NCBI GenBank assembly: GCA_002402825.1
Contig: DHGP01000018.1
Span: 107,530-142,727, forward strand
Direction: 5' to 3'
DNA length: 35,198 nt
Source: Firmicutes bacterium UBA4795
GTDB taxonomy: Bacteria > Bacillota > Desulfotomaculia > Desulfotomaculales > Nap2-2B
Shown piece after piece: positions 8,545 to 16,500 of this stretch; position 1 is the stretch's first letter; every line of letters begins with the position of its first letter. The notes under the pieces are model-generated. The model saw only the letters and a list, made by a program, of their open reading frames with translations, searched no databases and was not told where the DNA came from. Both the position numbers and the translations under genes were made by a program.

Positions 8545-8913
8545 TTACACGTATTCATCTAAAAGTGCGCCCACCGATTCGCCAATTCTGGCCAGTAAAT
8601 CCAAAAACTTTTCCGCCGGTATTTCTTTAATCACCTTTTCCGGATGTTTGGTGGTGTCCAGCACTAAAAGCATGGTATTTTCCGTTGCCTCGTGAATTTT
8701 AAAACGGTAGCCGTAATTAAATATGTCATTGATCTTGTTGAGCCCCTCAACGGCTGCCTGCAGTTTCTTTGCTTTTTTCTGTAAATCAAGTTGCTCGTCT
8801 TTTTCCACCTGTTTTTCTGGAGGAAGCTTTTGGAGAAAGCCGGCAAGGCGGCTTTCTCCGGCCTGATTTTCCTGCCTGATCAATCCAAAATCAATTTTAT
8901 CTTCCACCCGCAT
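8545..8913 (-). CDS. flaG: FlaG family protein
   Basis: About 122 residues. The C-terminal half has the FlaG pattern: LQAAVEGLNKINDIFNYG, then FKIHEATENTMLLVLDTT, then VIKEIPAEKFLDLLARIG. FlaG is a small protein usually found next to fliD, and it affects filament length in several species. Upstream GTG codons at 8925 and 8922 are possible starts, but GTGGTGA placed just before the ATG at 8913 makes that ATG the better choice. A stem-loop lies between flagellin and this gene, so flaG-fliD expression may be lower than that of flagellin. Confidence 0.82.
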   Translation of the reverse strand: MRVEDKIDFGLIRQENQAGESRLAGFLQKLPPEKQVEKDEQLDLQKKAKKLQAAVEGLNKINDIFNYGYRFKIHEATENTMLLVLDTTKHPEKVIKEIPAEKFLDLLARIGESVGALLDEYV

Positions 8914-8939
8914 ATCTTTCACCACTCTTTAAATGATGG

Positions 8940-8965
8940 AGCGGCTGGCCGGCAGACCAGCCGCT
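8940..8965 (-). terminator. Stem-loop after flagellin, likely attenuating terminator
   Basis: A perfect 9-bp inverted repeat (AGCGGCTGG / CCAGCCGCT) encloses an 8-nt loop between the flagellin stop and flaG. On the minus strand it is followed by CCATCATTT rather than a clean U-run. It is therefore more likely a partial terminator or an mRNA 3'-end stabiliser than a full stop. Confidence 0.6.
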
Positions 8966-8984
8966 ATAAAGATAATAAAGAATT

Positions 8985-9806
8985 TTAACGTCCCAGTAAA
9001 GTCAATACCTGCTGCGGCATGATGTTGGCCTGGGCCAGCATGGCCATGCCGGTCTGCTGCAAAATCTGGTTTCTGGTGAAGTTGGTCATTTCTTTGGCTA
9101 CGTCCAGGTCACGGATGCGCGACTCGGCAGCGGTCAGGTTTTCAACCTGGGTACCCAGGTTGGTGTTGATATACTCTAAACGGTTCTGGTAAGCGCCCAG
9201 TTTGGCTCGCCTTGCGGCTACAGTTTCAATGGCGGTTTGTACCGTATCTATTGCTTTATTTGCTCCTGTTACGGTGCCAAGAGTTAGCGCGCTAACTCCA
9301 AATATGGCCTTAAAATTTGCCGTTGCAATACTAACAGTTATTGTTTCTGCTGAAAGAGCACCAATTTGAAATTTTTTTCCAGCAGCAAAGCTACCGTTCA
9401 GTAATTTAACGCTGTTAAAATTAATGTTCGATGCCATCTGATTGATTTGGGCCTTTAAGGCACTGTACTCTGCTTCGATTTTGTCTCTGTCAGTATCATT
9501 TAAAGTATTGCTGGCCGCCTCAGTGGCCAGCTCCTGCAATCGGGACAGGATCCCCCCTATGGTATTCAACGCCCCTTCCGCGGTTTGCACCAGGGAAACA
9601 GCGTCCTGGGCGTTTAGCTGGGCCCTTTCCAGCCCTTTTAGCATTGCCCTCATTTTTTCGGAGATGGCCAGCCCGGCAGCGTCGTCAGCCGCCCGGTTGA
9701 TCCGAAGGCCCGAAGAAAGGCGCTCCATATTTTTCTGCAAGTTGGTGTTGGTAACGCTTAAGTTGCGGTAGGCGCCAAGAGCGGCAACATTATTGTAGAT
9801 CCTCAT
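8985..9806 (-). CDS. hag: Flagellin (filament subunit)
   Basis: 273 residues, a compact flagellin made mostly of the conserved D0/D1 domains with a short variable centre (about 140-190). The N-terminal signature is MRIYNNVAALGAYRNL ... NMERLSSGLRINRAADDAAG. The C-terminal signature is ENLTAAESRIRDLDVAKEM ... MAMLAQANIMPQQVLTLLGR. The start is placed at the ATG at 9806, with AAAGGAGG (9816-9823) 9 nt away; an in-frame ATG at 9815 touches the Shine-Dalgarno and is not used. It has its own sigma-28-type promoter and a stem-loop downstream, as expected for the most abundant late product. The nearby maf and pse genes suggest it is O-glycosylated. Confidence 0.96.
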   Translation of the reverse strand: MRIYNNVAALGAYRNLSVTNTNLQKNMERLSSGLRINRAADDAAGLAISEKMRAMLKGLERAQLNAQDAVSLVQTAEGALNTIGGILSRLQELATEAASNTLNDTDRDKIEAEYSALKAQINQMASNINFNSVKLLNGSFAAGKKFQIGALSAETITVSIATANFKAIFGVSALTLGTVTGANKAIDTVQTAIETVAARRAKLGAYQNRLEYINTNLGTQVENLTAAESRIRDLDVAKEMTNFTRNQILQQTGMAMLAQANIMPQQVLTLLGR

Positions 9807-9815
9807 AAACGTCAT

Positions 9816-9823
9816 CCTCCTTT
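9816..9823 (-). promoter_or_regulatory. Ribosome binding site that decides the flagellin start
   Basis: On the minus strand this reads AAAGGAGG. It directly abuts an in-frame ATG (9815) but stands 9 nt from the ATG at 9806, so the shorter protein is the correct one. Confidence 0.8.
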
Positions 9824-9840
9824 CATTTTTTATTCTGTTT

Positions 9841-9869
9841 GCTTTTTTTTAGCGGCCGCTTTAAAAAGC
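9841..9869 (-). repeat. Quasi-palindrome in the flagellin 5' leader
   Basis: GCTTTTT and AAAAAGC arms flank the palindrome AGCGGCCGCT. It lies between the sigma-28-type promoter and the flagellin ribosome binding site, so it would be in the untranslated leader. It may stabilise the mRNA or affect translation. No U-run follows on the minus strand, so it is not a terminator for flgL. Confidence 0.4.
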
Positions 9870-9879
9870 TTTCTAGTAT

Positions 9880-9908
9880 ATAATTCGTTTTAATTTCTCT
9901 TTACTTTA
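9880..9908 (-). promoter_or_regulatory. Sigma-28 (SigD/FliA)-type promoter for flagellin
   Basis: On the minus strand: GGCTAAAG, with TAAA at 9908-9905, then about 15 nt, then AACGAATTAT (CGAATTAT is 9887-9880). This resembles the TAAA-N15-GCCGATAA consensus, with the central CGA kept. The -10 end lies about 75 nt before the flagellin ATG. It shares the GGCTAAAG start with the flgM promoter. Confidence 0.6.
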
Positions 9909-9923
9909 GCCTTACCCTAAAAC

Positions 9924-10832
9924 TTACCCCAAAAAATTTACCAGAGTGGTTTGTAATATCCTGGTACCTGCGGCAATAGTCGCCTGGTAGGTAAGCAGGC
10001 AGGTTTCCAGCTTCGTGGCCGATGCGGCAATGTCGACACCTTCAAGGCCGGAAAGGTGCTCTTTTAAGTTTAATTCCCGCACGGCCAGCTGTTCTTTGGT
10101 GAATTCCAGGCGGCTGGTCTTTGCCCCTGTGGTGGTGCGGGCCTGTAAAATTAAGTCCTGGGCATTGGTAAGGCTGGTAATGCACGGGCTTATTTTTTCT
10201 TTATCCTTTTCCGCCAGGGCATTTCTTAAAGTAAAAAGAGAAGAATAAATACCCCCTTCCAGGAAAAGCTCCTGGCCGTTAAAGCTTAATTTTTCCGGGC
10301 TTTGGGGTAAAATCTCCCTTTCAGCAAGACCTAAAACTACTTCAGGGAGGGCCGGGTTAAAAACTACTTTTTCAGCCTCATTTTCCCCTTGCCTAACAAA
10401 AGGTTTTTCTCCTTTGTGATAAGCGGCAAAAAGATACCTTTCCCCTACCTGGGTATTAGCCACATCCAGCATTTGGTCAATTAAATGGTCCACCTCTGTG
10501 GCCAGGGCCGTCAGGTCCACGGCGCCGCTGTCCAGGTTTGCCCCTGCACGGGCAAGGTCCTGGGCCTTTTGTAAAATTTGATTGGCGCTGTCTAAAGCCC
10601 GGTCGGCCTCGTTTAACCATAAAAGCCCGTCGTCTATATTGCGGCCATACTGCTCCTGATAGAGCAGCTTTTCCTTTAAAGACATTGCCTGCCAGAGACT
10701 GGACGGATCATCCCCAATAAGCTTAATTTTTTGCCCGGAGGAAATTTCTTGCTGCAAATCAGCGATTTTTTGCATGTTTTGCTGCAGGTTGGTGATGACG
10801 TTTTGGGTTATAAGGTTGTTGGTTATGCGCAT
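9924..10832 (-). CDS. flgL: Flagellar hook-associated protein 3 (hook-filament junction)
   Basis: 302 residues. FlgL forms the junction between hook-associated FlgK and the flagellin filament. Flagellin-like N-terminal D0 helices (MRITNNLITQNVITNLQQNM) and a C-terminal helix (LETCLLTYQATIAAGTRILQTTLVNFLG) bracket a short central domain, and SSGQKIKLIGDDPSS is the typical FlgL turn. The ATG at 10832 is chosen over the GTG at 10841 because GGGGTG then lies 6 nt upstream and the conserved RITNN motif is at the N-terminus. It follows the flgK stop by 13 nt, the standard flgK-flgL pair. Confidence 0.93.
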   Translation of the reverse strand: MRITNNLITQNVITNLQQNMQKIADLQQEISSGQKIKLIGDDPSSLWQAMSLKEKLLYQEQYGRNIDDGLLWLNEADRALDSANQILQKAQDLARAGANLDSGAVDLTALATEVDHLIDQMLDVANTQVGERYLFAAYHKGEKPFVRQGENEAEKVVFNPALPEVVLGLAEREILPQSPEKLSFNGQELFLEGGIYSSLFTLRNALAEKDKEKISPCITSLTNAQDLILQARTTTGAKTSRLEFTKEQLAVRELNLKEHLSGLEGVDIAASATKLETCLLTYQATIAAGTRILQTTLVNFLG

Positions 10833-10845
10833 TATATACACCCCG

Positions 10846-12186
10846 CTATTTAATCCGGTTAACCAATGTATCCAAAAGGTCGTCCATAATTTTCAGCGCC
10901 TGGGCGCTGGCCTGGTATGCGTACTGGTATTGCATCATAAGAGTTAGTTCCTCATCAAGGGAAACGCCGGATAAGGACTGGCGTTGGGCTTCAAACTGCT
11001 GGGCTATTAATTGAAACTGGTCTGTGTTTTGCGCGGCCTGGTTTTTAGCCGTACCAACGTCGGTAACTAGTTGGCGGTAAAAGCCGGCCAGGCTGGAGTT
11101 GCCCAACTCAGCAAAGTCAGTTTTTTCCTTAAGGGCCGCAATGGCCAGAGCATTTCTGCCGTCGCCGGGGGCGTCCGCCTCTTGGGCCGCCGCGATATTG
11201 TTGGGATCATTGAGCACCTCTTCGTTAACGGAAATTTCCTTTAAGCCGTTGGCCATTTCGGTCAGGGTAAAGAAGTCGCTTCCTACCTTACCATTTAAAG
11301 TATACCCTTCCTGGTGAACTTCGTTAACTTTATCAGCCAGAGTTTGGTTAAATAAAGCCAGTTTTTCCAGGTAATCATTTACTTTTTCTCGGGCGGTAAA
11401 AAGACCCCTCAGTTCCCCTTTTATTTCAGTCGGCAAGTCCTCCATTTCTACCGGATGGACTTCAAAACCATCTACAATGGTTTGCTCCCCAACGGCCACC
11501 GTGACCAGGTTGTTTTCCGTAAAGCTAACTTTTATTTCGGCCAGCCGGGCCATTTGGTCCAGGATTAAGTCCCGCTGGTCCATAAGGGCGTGGTTTTCTT
11601 TAACCAGCCCTTTGGCGATGGACTTGTTTATTTCCGCCAGTTGAGCCGCCAGCTCATTTAACTTCGTTACTTTAAAATTTAAGTTCCCTGTTATTTCCTC
11701 CTGGGCAGTATTAAGCTGGGTCGTAAGGTAGTTTAACCTGGTGGTCAGGTTAACGGCTGTCTGGGTTACAGAAATGCGGACGCTGGCCTCCTGCGGATTA
11801 TTGCTTAGTTCCTGCCAGGAATTCCAAAAAGCGGCCAAAAGGTCGTTGACACTGTTTTCGGCTGGCTCGGTAAAAAGGGCTTCTACCTTGGCCAGTTCAT
11901 TATCCTGACCTTCCCAAAAGCCCACTTCGGCCAGATTTGCCCTCAACTGCTGGTCTAAAAAAATGTCCCGCAGGCGCTGCACTTCTTTTACTTCTACACC
12001 ACTGCCCAGTTGACCCTGGCTTAAAACAGGTAACTGGTAAGGATTTGTAGCAGCCATTACCGGCCGCTGGCGGGAATAACCTTCCGTGTGGGCATTGGCC
12101 ACATTATTTTGGCTGACCTGGGCTGCCATTTGTTGGGCGGATAAGCCCCGGCGGGCAATTTCCACCCCAAAAAATGTTCCCGGCAT
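10846..12186 (-). CDS. flgK: Flagellar hook-associated protein 1
   Basis: 446 residues. FlgK is the first junction protein on the hook tip. The N-terminal rod/hook signature FFGVEIARRGLSAQQMAAQVSQNNVANAHTEGYSRQRP (about 5-42) contains the NNVANAHTEGYSRQ motif. The C-terminus SLDEELTLMMQYQYAYQASAQALKIMDDLLDTLVNRIK is the conserved helical coil. The ATG at 12186 has AAGGAG (12195-12200) 8 nt upstream; a TTG two codons earlier would be too close. At 446 residues it is at the short end for FlgK, with a small middle domain. Confidence 0.95.
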   Translation of the reverse strand: MPGTFFGVEIARRGLSAQQMAAQVSQNNVANAHTEGYSRQRPVMAATNPYQLPVLSQGQLGSGVEVKEVQRLRDIFLDQQLRANLAEVGFWEGQDNELAKVEALFTEPAENSVNDLLAAFWNSWQELSNNPQEASVRISVTQTAVNLTTRLNYLTTQLNTAQEEITGNLNFKVTKLNELAAQLAEINKSIAKGLVKENHALMDQRDLILDQMARLAEIKVSFTENNLVTVAVGEQTIVDGFEVHPVEMEDLPTEIKGELRGLFTAREKVNDYLEKLALFNQTLADKVNEVHQEGYTLNGKVGSDFFTLTEMANGLKEISVNEEVLNDPNNIAAAQEADAPGDGRNALAIAALKEKTDFAELGNSSLAGFYRQLVTDVGTAKNQAAQNTDQFQLIAQQFEAQRQSLSGVSLDEELTLMMQYQYAYQASAQALKIMDDLLDTLVNRIK

Positions 12187-12249
12187 AAACAAAACTCCTT
12201 TTAAGTGACTGCTGATTAAAGTTTAAAGTTAGGGGGAGGGGGATATTTT

Positions 12250-12699
12250 TCAACACGTTTTATTTAGCATCTGGCTTATCTGCTTTTCTTCCTTTACCTT
12301 ACCGTCAGTACCGTATATTTTTTGCTGGCCGGGCAGACAAATTAAAGATAAGATTAGGTGGTGAAAACACAGGCCGTTTTGGCTTAAGATTAAATTTTCC
12401 TGCATTATGTTCCTTAATTTAGTTAAGTTGGACCCTAAATCTGTTTTCAGTTGGGTTAGTTCTGGCTCATCTTCTAAAGCTAATTTATCGTCTGGCTTGA
12501 CTGAAATTTCCTGCTCTTTTAACGTTAAAAAATTAATCCTTTGGCTAGCTTTTAAAATAGCGGTATTGGCTTGATTGATCTTTTCTATTTCTCCTTTTTT
12601 TAAGGCCTGCTGCTGAACATTAGCCGCCCTTAAAAGCTCCTGGACTAATTCAAGTTCCTCTTTTAGGATTTCTTTAAGTGAAAAATGCTTTTCAGTCAT
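12250..12699 (-). CDS. flgN: FlgN-type export chaperone for FlgK/FlgL
   Basis: 149 residues, a helical protein with a FlgN-like N-terminal half (LKEILKEELELVQELLRAANVQQQALKKGEIEKINQANTAI). FlgN binds FlgK and FlgL in the cytoplasm and guides them to the export apparatus. It lies between flgM and flgK, the usual flgM-flgN-flgK-flgL order. It starts 2 nt after the flgM stop with only a weak ribosome binding site, so it is probably translationally coupled to flgM. The C-terminal third (HHLILSLICLPGQQ) is less typical. Confidence 0.82.
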   Translation of the reverse strand: MTEKHFSLKEILKEELELVQELLRAANVQQQALKKGEIEKINQANTAILKASQRINFLTLKEQEISVKPDDKLALEDEPELTQLKTDLGSNLTKLRNIMQENLILSQNGLCFHHLILSLICLPGQQKIYGTDGKVKEEKQISQMLNKTC

Positions 12700-12701
12700 A
12701 A

Positions 12702-13013
12702 CTATTTTTCTTTATCTTGTAAATTTATTTCCTCAATTAACCCGGCGGCAATTTTTTTAGCCTCAATTATAAAATTACCTTCTTTTATCTGCTGTTGAAT
12801 AGCCTTAACTAGCTCCGGCCTTACGTCAGAAAGCCTGGCTAGTTCTTGACGACACCTTTGTAATTCTTTGGCTTGGGGGGATATTTCCAGTAAATTTTTC
12901 CCTTCATCTACCGGCTTTTCCTGTTTGGTCTGCGCGCGTTTATTTATTTTCTTTGCCTGGTTATGATATGTTTCTAAAATTTTGGATATATTGTCCGGAC
13001 CATTTATTTTCAT
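12702..13013 (-). CDS. flgM: Anti-sigma-28 factor FlgM
   Basis: 103 residues. FlgM holds sigma-28 inactive until it is exported through the finished hook, which times late gene expression. It begins MKINGPDNISKILETY, where the KI-x-G start is typical. The conserved sigma-binding region is ISPQAKELQRCRQELARLSDVRPELVKAIQQQIKEGNF (about 45-81) with the R-x-e-L/v-x-x-I-k-x-g-x-Y/F pattern. The central part is low complexity and presumably disordered, as expected. AGGAG lies 10 nt before the ATG, and a sigma-28-type promoter lies upstream, giving the usual autoregulatory loop. Confidence 0.9.
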   Translation of the reverse strand: MKINGPDNISKILETYHNQAKKINKRAQTKQEKPVDEGKNLLEISPQAKELQRCRQELARLSDVRPELVKAIQQQIKEGNFIIEAKKIAAGLIEEINLQDKEK

Positions 13014-13067
13014 TAGCTACCAGCTCCTGTTTAAAATTAATTTTTTCTATATTTTTTTCAATATTAT

Positions 13068-13095
13068 TCTTCGGCACACAATGATTATTGCTTTA
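13068..13095 (-). promoter_or_regulatory. Sigma-28 (SigD/FliA)-type promoter for flgM-flgN-flgK-flgL
   Basis: On the minus strand: TAAA at 13095-13092, a 16-nt spacer, then GCCGAAGA at 13075-13068. This is a close match to the Firmicute SigD consensus TAAA-N15/16-GCCGATAA. It sits in the only sizeable gap (124 nt) between motA and flgM, 54 nt before the flgM ATG. Confidence 0.72.
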
Positions 13096-13137
13096 GCCCC
13101 TGATTTAAATTTATTTTAAGGGTTAGGGGATTGATAG

Positions 13138-13932
13138 TTATCTTTCCTCGCTTTTTATTTCCCTACTTTTCTCTCTTTCCTTTCTTGCCTCGGGTCTTAA
13201 GAAACCCGACAGGCGGTCTCGAATTAACATGGGGTTATAGCCAGCCTGTACTGAAACAATTCCTTCCAGCATTAACTGCCGGATTAAGATTTCTTTTTTG
13301 CTTAAGTTGCCTAATTTAGTAGCTATGGGAATCCATAATACATTGGCGCTGGCTACTCCGTAAAGAGTAGCCATAAAAGCTACGGCGATGGCCGGACCAA
13401 GCTTTTCCGGAGTAGTCATTTCACCCAGCACATGCACTAGCCCCATTACGGTGCCGATGATTCCCATGGTTGGGGCATAACCCCCGGCCGCTTCAAAAAT
13501 TTGTTTTCCCGTTTGATGGCGTTCTTCAGTAGCATAAATTTCTACTTCCAGGGTATTTCGAACCAATTCTGGGTCATTACCGTCCACCACTAACTGCAAT
13601 CCTTTTCTTAAAAACAAGTCATTTATTTCCGGAAGCTTATTTTCTAACTGCAGTAAACCCTCTCGACGCGCAATTTCAGCCAGTTTAACAATTAATTCGA
13701 TAATTTCACCTGGTTCAGGTACTTTTTGTGAAAGAACAATTTTTAGTAAACCAGGAATAGTCTTTATTTCCCTCATGGAAAAACTGGCTATGGTTGCTCC
13801 AATAGTACCGCCAAAAACAATCACGGCCGCCGTTATTTGCAGCAGGGCGCCTGCTTTTCCTCCTTCTAAAAGAAAGCCACCTACCAGACAAACAATGGCC
13901 CCAACTATACCAATTATTATAGCACTATCCAA
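13138..13932 (-). CDS. motA: Flagellar motor stator protein MotA/MotP
   Basis: 264 residues with four predicted membrane segments (about 5-23, 31-51, 152-172, 183-204) and a cytoplasmic loop with RREGLLQLE (89-97) that contacts FliG. The conserved prolines are present at Pro154 (GYAPTMGIIGTVMGLVHVLG) and Pro202 (VLWIPIATKL). With MotB it forms the ion-driven stator; the loop and helix 3-4 sequences resemble MotP (sodium type), but the coupling ion cannot be decided. Translation starts at TTG, 3 nt after the motB stop. The order motB then motA is reversed from the usual. Confidence 0.92.
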   Translation of the reverse strand: MDSAIIIGIVGAIVCLVGGFLLEGGKAGALLQITAAVIVFGGTIGATIASFSMREIKTIPGLLKIVLSQKVPEPGEIIELIVKLAEIARREGLLQLENKLPEINDLFLRKGLQLVVDGNDPELVRNTLEVEIYATEERHQTGKQIFEAAGGYAPTMGIIGTVMGLVHVLGEMTTPEKLGPAIAVAFMATLYGVASANVLWIPIATKLGNLSKKEILIRQLMLEGIVSVQAGYNPMLIRDRLSGFLRPEARKEREKSREIKSEER

Positions 13933-13935
13933 GTC

Positions 13936-14706
13936 CTACTTTTTCCCCCTTTGGTTAGTTAACAATGCTGGTTCAGAACCTCGATACTCGCTGCGTAAAA
14001 TGACAATATCTACCCGGCGGTTCATTTGCCGGTGGGTTTCGCTGTCGTTAGGAACTCTAGGCCGGTATTCTCCGTACGCTAACGCGGCCAACCTTTGGGG
14101 AGGAAAAGAATGATTATTGATCATTTCCTTTACTACTGTAGTAGCACGGGCCGAGGAGAGTTCCCAGTTAGAAGGGTAAAAAGTATTATGAATAGGCAAA
14201 TCACAGGTATGACCTTCGACCCGGATGTAATTTGGTACTTTAAGTAAAACGGGAGTAACTTTTTGGATTATTTCTTTAGCCCTAGGAGTTAATTCAGCAG
14301 AGCCAATAACAAATAAGACCTCTTCCTGAAAGCTTAATACAACCCCTCTATCCTCACTGGTTACCGAAACTTTATTTTGTAAGCCAATTTCTTTAATGTA
14401 GTTAGTTAGTTCTTCTTTAACATCAGCCAGTTGCTTTAATTCTTGTTGCTCAGCCTTAGAGGGAAGAGGCCGGACGCCAGTTTTGCCGGAGGCAACTGAA
14501 GGGCCGCCACTGATTAAAATTGCTCCTCCACTACCCATGGCCTGGCTCAAAGACTGGGATAAATAGCGGAATTTTTCTAAATCCAATTGGCCTAAAGAAT
14601 ACATAACAATGAAAAAAATAAGCAATAGGGTAATCATATCTGCGTAAGTGATTAACCAGCGTTCCATGCCACTATGTTTTTCGTCTTTTTTTCGGCGTTT
14701 AAACAT
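13936..14706 (-). CDS. motB: Flagellar motor stator protein MotB/MotS
   Basis: 256 residues. There is a short basic cytoplasmic tail, then one membrane helix with the ion-carrying Asp23 in YADMITLLLIFFIVMYSLGQ. A plug/linker follows and then an OmpA-like peptidoglycan-binding domain (about 120-236) with EGHTCDLPI and NWELSSARATTVVKEM. The partner is MotA, encoded immediately after. The ATG has a GGGTGGG site and lies 15 nt after the FapA-like gene. One gap in the assignment is the coupling ion, since the helix looks as much like MotS as MotB. Confidence 0.92.
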   Translation of the reverse strand: MFKRRKKDEKHSGMERWLITYADMITLLLIFFIVMYSLGQLDLEKFRYLSQSLSQAMGSGGAILISGGPSVASGKTGVRPLPSKAEQQELKQLADVKEELTNYIKEIGLQNKVSVTSEDRGVVLSFQEEVLFVIGSAELTPRAKEIIQKVTPVLLKVPNYIRVEGHTCDLPIHNTFYPSNWELSSARATTVVKEMINNHSFPPQRLAALAYGEYRPRVPNDSETHRQMNRRVDIVILRSEYRGSEPALLTNQRGKK

Positions 14707-14721
14707 TTTAGTTACCCACCC

Positions 14722-16500
14722 TTAATAACAAGTTATATTCCCTTTTTCATCCAGTTTTACTTTTACCTTTTCCTCATTTTTAAGGAAACGATATAGTTGA
14801 TGACCTAGCTGGACCTCGGTATTTTCCCATGCTTTTTCAATAAAAACGGAAGAATTAGCTTCGGTTACTATTTTTGTCTTAACCCCGGATGCACTGCCTG
14901 ATTCTCCTACTTTTACATTACCTTTAGCCCAGATTTCTCCCCCCCGGAAAACTTTGGTTATTTCTACTGCTCCGCCAGCACTGATTTTGGTATTAAAACA
15001 ACCTGGTCCAATAACCTTTACCGTTCCTGTTGCCCTTAAGTCAGAATTAAGAGCATAGTTTACTTCTATGTTTTCTTCGGCAATGATCTGGACCGCAAGA
15101 TTTTCCAGTAAATTAATCGTATTGTTTTTTATTTCGTTTAAATTTGTATCTTCAAAAACAAAGAAGGCTTTTTCAGCCTGCTTAATCAAACTAAACAAAT
15201 CATCTGGTACGAATTCCTCAGGCGTTTTATTTACCATCATTTTTATGTCCTTCAATAAATTAGGAATTATTTTAAACTTTGTATCCTGTAAAAAAAACCT
15301 GATCAAAATAGTCGGGGAGGCGTTAATGTTTTCTTGAAAAGCAGGGTTTCGTTGAACCTGCAAAATATATTTTTCTAGTTGGCTAACTAAATTATAAAAA
15401 ATCCTTAACTTGGGAATGATTTTTAGAATAAAATTCCCTCTTCCTCCACTTATTAAGCTTGAAGAAATTACATTACCCCGTACGGTAATTGAACCAGCGG
15501 CAAAAACATTGGCGTAAGTTACATTTTTTGTTATTTCTATATTCCCGGTAGTTTTTACCGTCATAGCGTCAAGAATGTTTCCTAAAATTAATATATCTCC
15601 TTTAAAATTAATGTTACCAGAAGTTACATCAACATCACCATTTTGAACCAAGACTTTTACTACTTCAATGAAAGCTTTATTGTTGGATATTCTTGCTTTG
15701 GGCAGGCCATTTTCTACGGCGTAGATTATATTTCCCGTCTCATCCAGTTTTACATTTTTACCAGCCAAAAGTTTAATATCCCTAGGTACCGGGGGATTAA
15801 CAGGTTTACCAAGCACAGATACACCTGGCTTTCCCTCGACCGGCGGTGTTTTTTTAGCTAAAATCGCTCCTTTCTCAACGCAATTGTAAATAAAACGTTG
15901 TCTGAAATCTACTTTTGTTTCTCCTTCTTCAAAAGCAACTTTTACCTTTTCGTACTGGTTAAACAAAATCTCTAATTGGGCATCCTTGCCAGGCTCACAA
16001 GGGATACCCTGAGCAATAATAAATTCTTTTTCTTCGGCACATTTTGCGGCCTGAAAACATGTTTGACGGTTGATTCCCGTTTTTATGCCGTGAGCAGCCA
16101 GCTTGTTTAAAATTTCTTCGAAAGTAGCAGGAGGTAGTTTAAAATAATTTTCTTCTACTTTTAATTTTAAGTAAGTGCTTGCCGGGGTTTCTTCTATTTC
16201 ATACTTTATTTCTGTTTTTGGTTTTAAACTTAAAACAGCCTGCATTTCGTTTCTAGAAATTTTTACTTTTAACTTACCAGGACGGGTTTCAGTAAGTGTT
16301 TTAAGCTGGATCTGGTCATCTTTTTTTACGGTGGTGGGGATGCGGCAGATATTGCCGTTGACCATAAGCTCTATTCCCTGGCAGGGAGCTACCACCGGAA
16401 AAGGACCTTCTTCAGGATGAGCAACTTTTAATTCCCCTTTTTCTACCCAGGCCAAAGCAGAACCATTTTCTGGCTGGGGAAATGTAGAAACGTTATCCAT
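14722..16500 (-). CDS. FapA / DUF342 family protein
   Basis: 592 residues, no signal peptide or membrane helix. The DUF342/FapA core (about 170-360) has the glycine-rich beta-helix pattern GKPGVSVLGKPV ... GNINFKGDILILGNILDAMTVKTTGNIEITKNV ... GSITVRGNVISSSLISGG. A coiled segment follows (about 365-460), then a second beta-helical stretch (IEVNYALNSDLRATGTVKVIGPGCFNTKISAGG). Members near flagellar loci are common in Clostridia and related bacteria, but their biochemical role is not settled; polymerising or polar-organising roles have been proposed for relatives. It heads the operon that continues into motB and motA. Confidence 0.85.
   Translation of the reverse strand: MDNVSTFPQPENGSALAWVEKGELKVAHPEEGPFPVVAPCQGIELMVNGNICRIPTTVKKDDQIQLKTLTETRPGKLKVKISRNEMQAVLSLKPKTEIKYEIEETPASTYLKLKVEENYFKLPPATFEEILNKLAAHGIKTGINRQTCFQAAKCAEEKEFIIAQGIPCEPGKDAQLEILFNQYEKVKVAFEEGETKVDFRQRFIYNCVEKGAILAKKTPPVEGKPGVSVLGKPVNPPVPRDIKLLAGKNVKLDETGNIIYAVENGLPKARISNNKAFIEVVKVLVQNGDVDVTSGNINFKGDILILGNILDAMTVKTTGNIEITKNVTYANVFAAGSITVRGNVISSSLISGGRGNFILKIIPKLRIFYNLVSQLEKYILQVQRNPAFQENINASPTILIRFFLQDTKFKIIPNLLKDIKMMVNKTPEEFVPDDLFSLIKQAEKAFFVFEDTNLNEIKNNTINLLENLAVQIIAEENIEVNYALNSDLRATGTVKVIGPGCFNTKISAGGAVEITKVFRGGEIWAKGNVKVGESGSASGVKTKIVTEANSSVFIEKAWENTEVQLGHQLYRFLKNEEKVKVKLDEKGNITCY

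Noticed and set aside
9841..9869. Intrinsic terminator for flgL
   Set aside because: On the minus strand it is followed by A-residues, not a U-run, and it lies downstream of the flagellin promoter.
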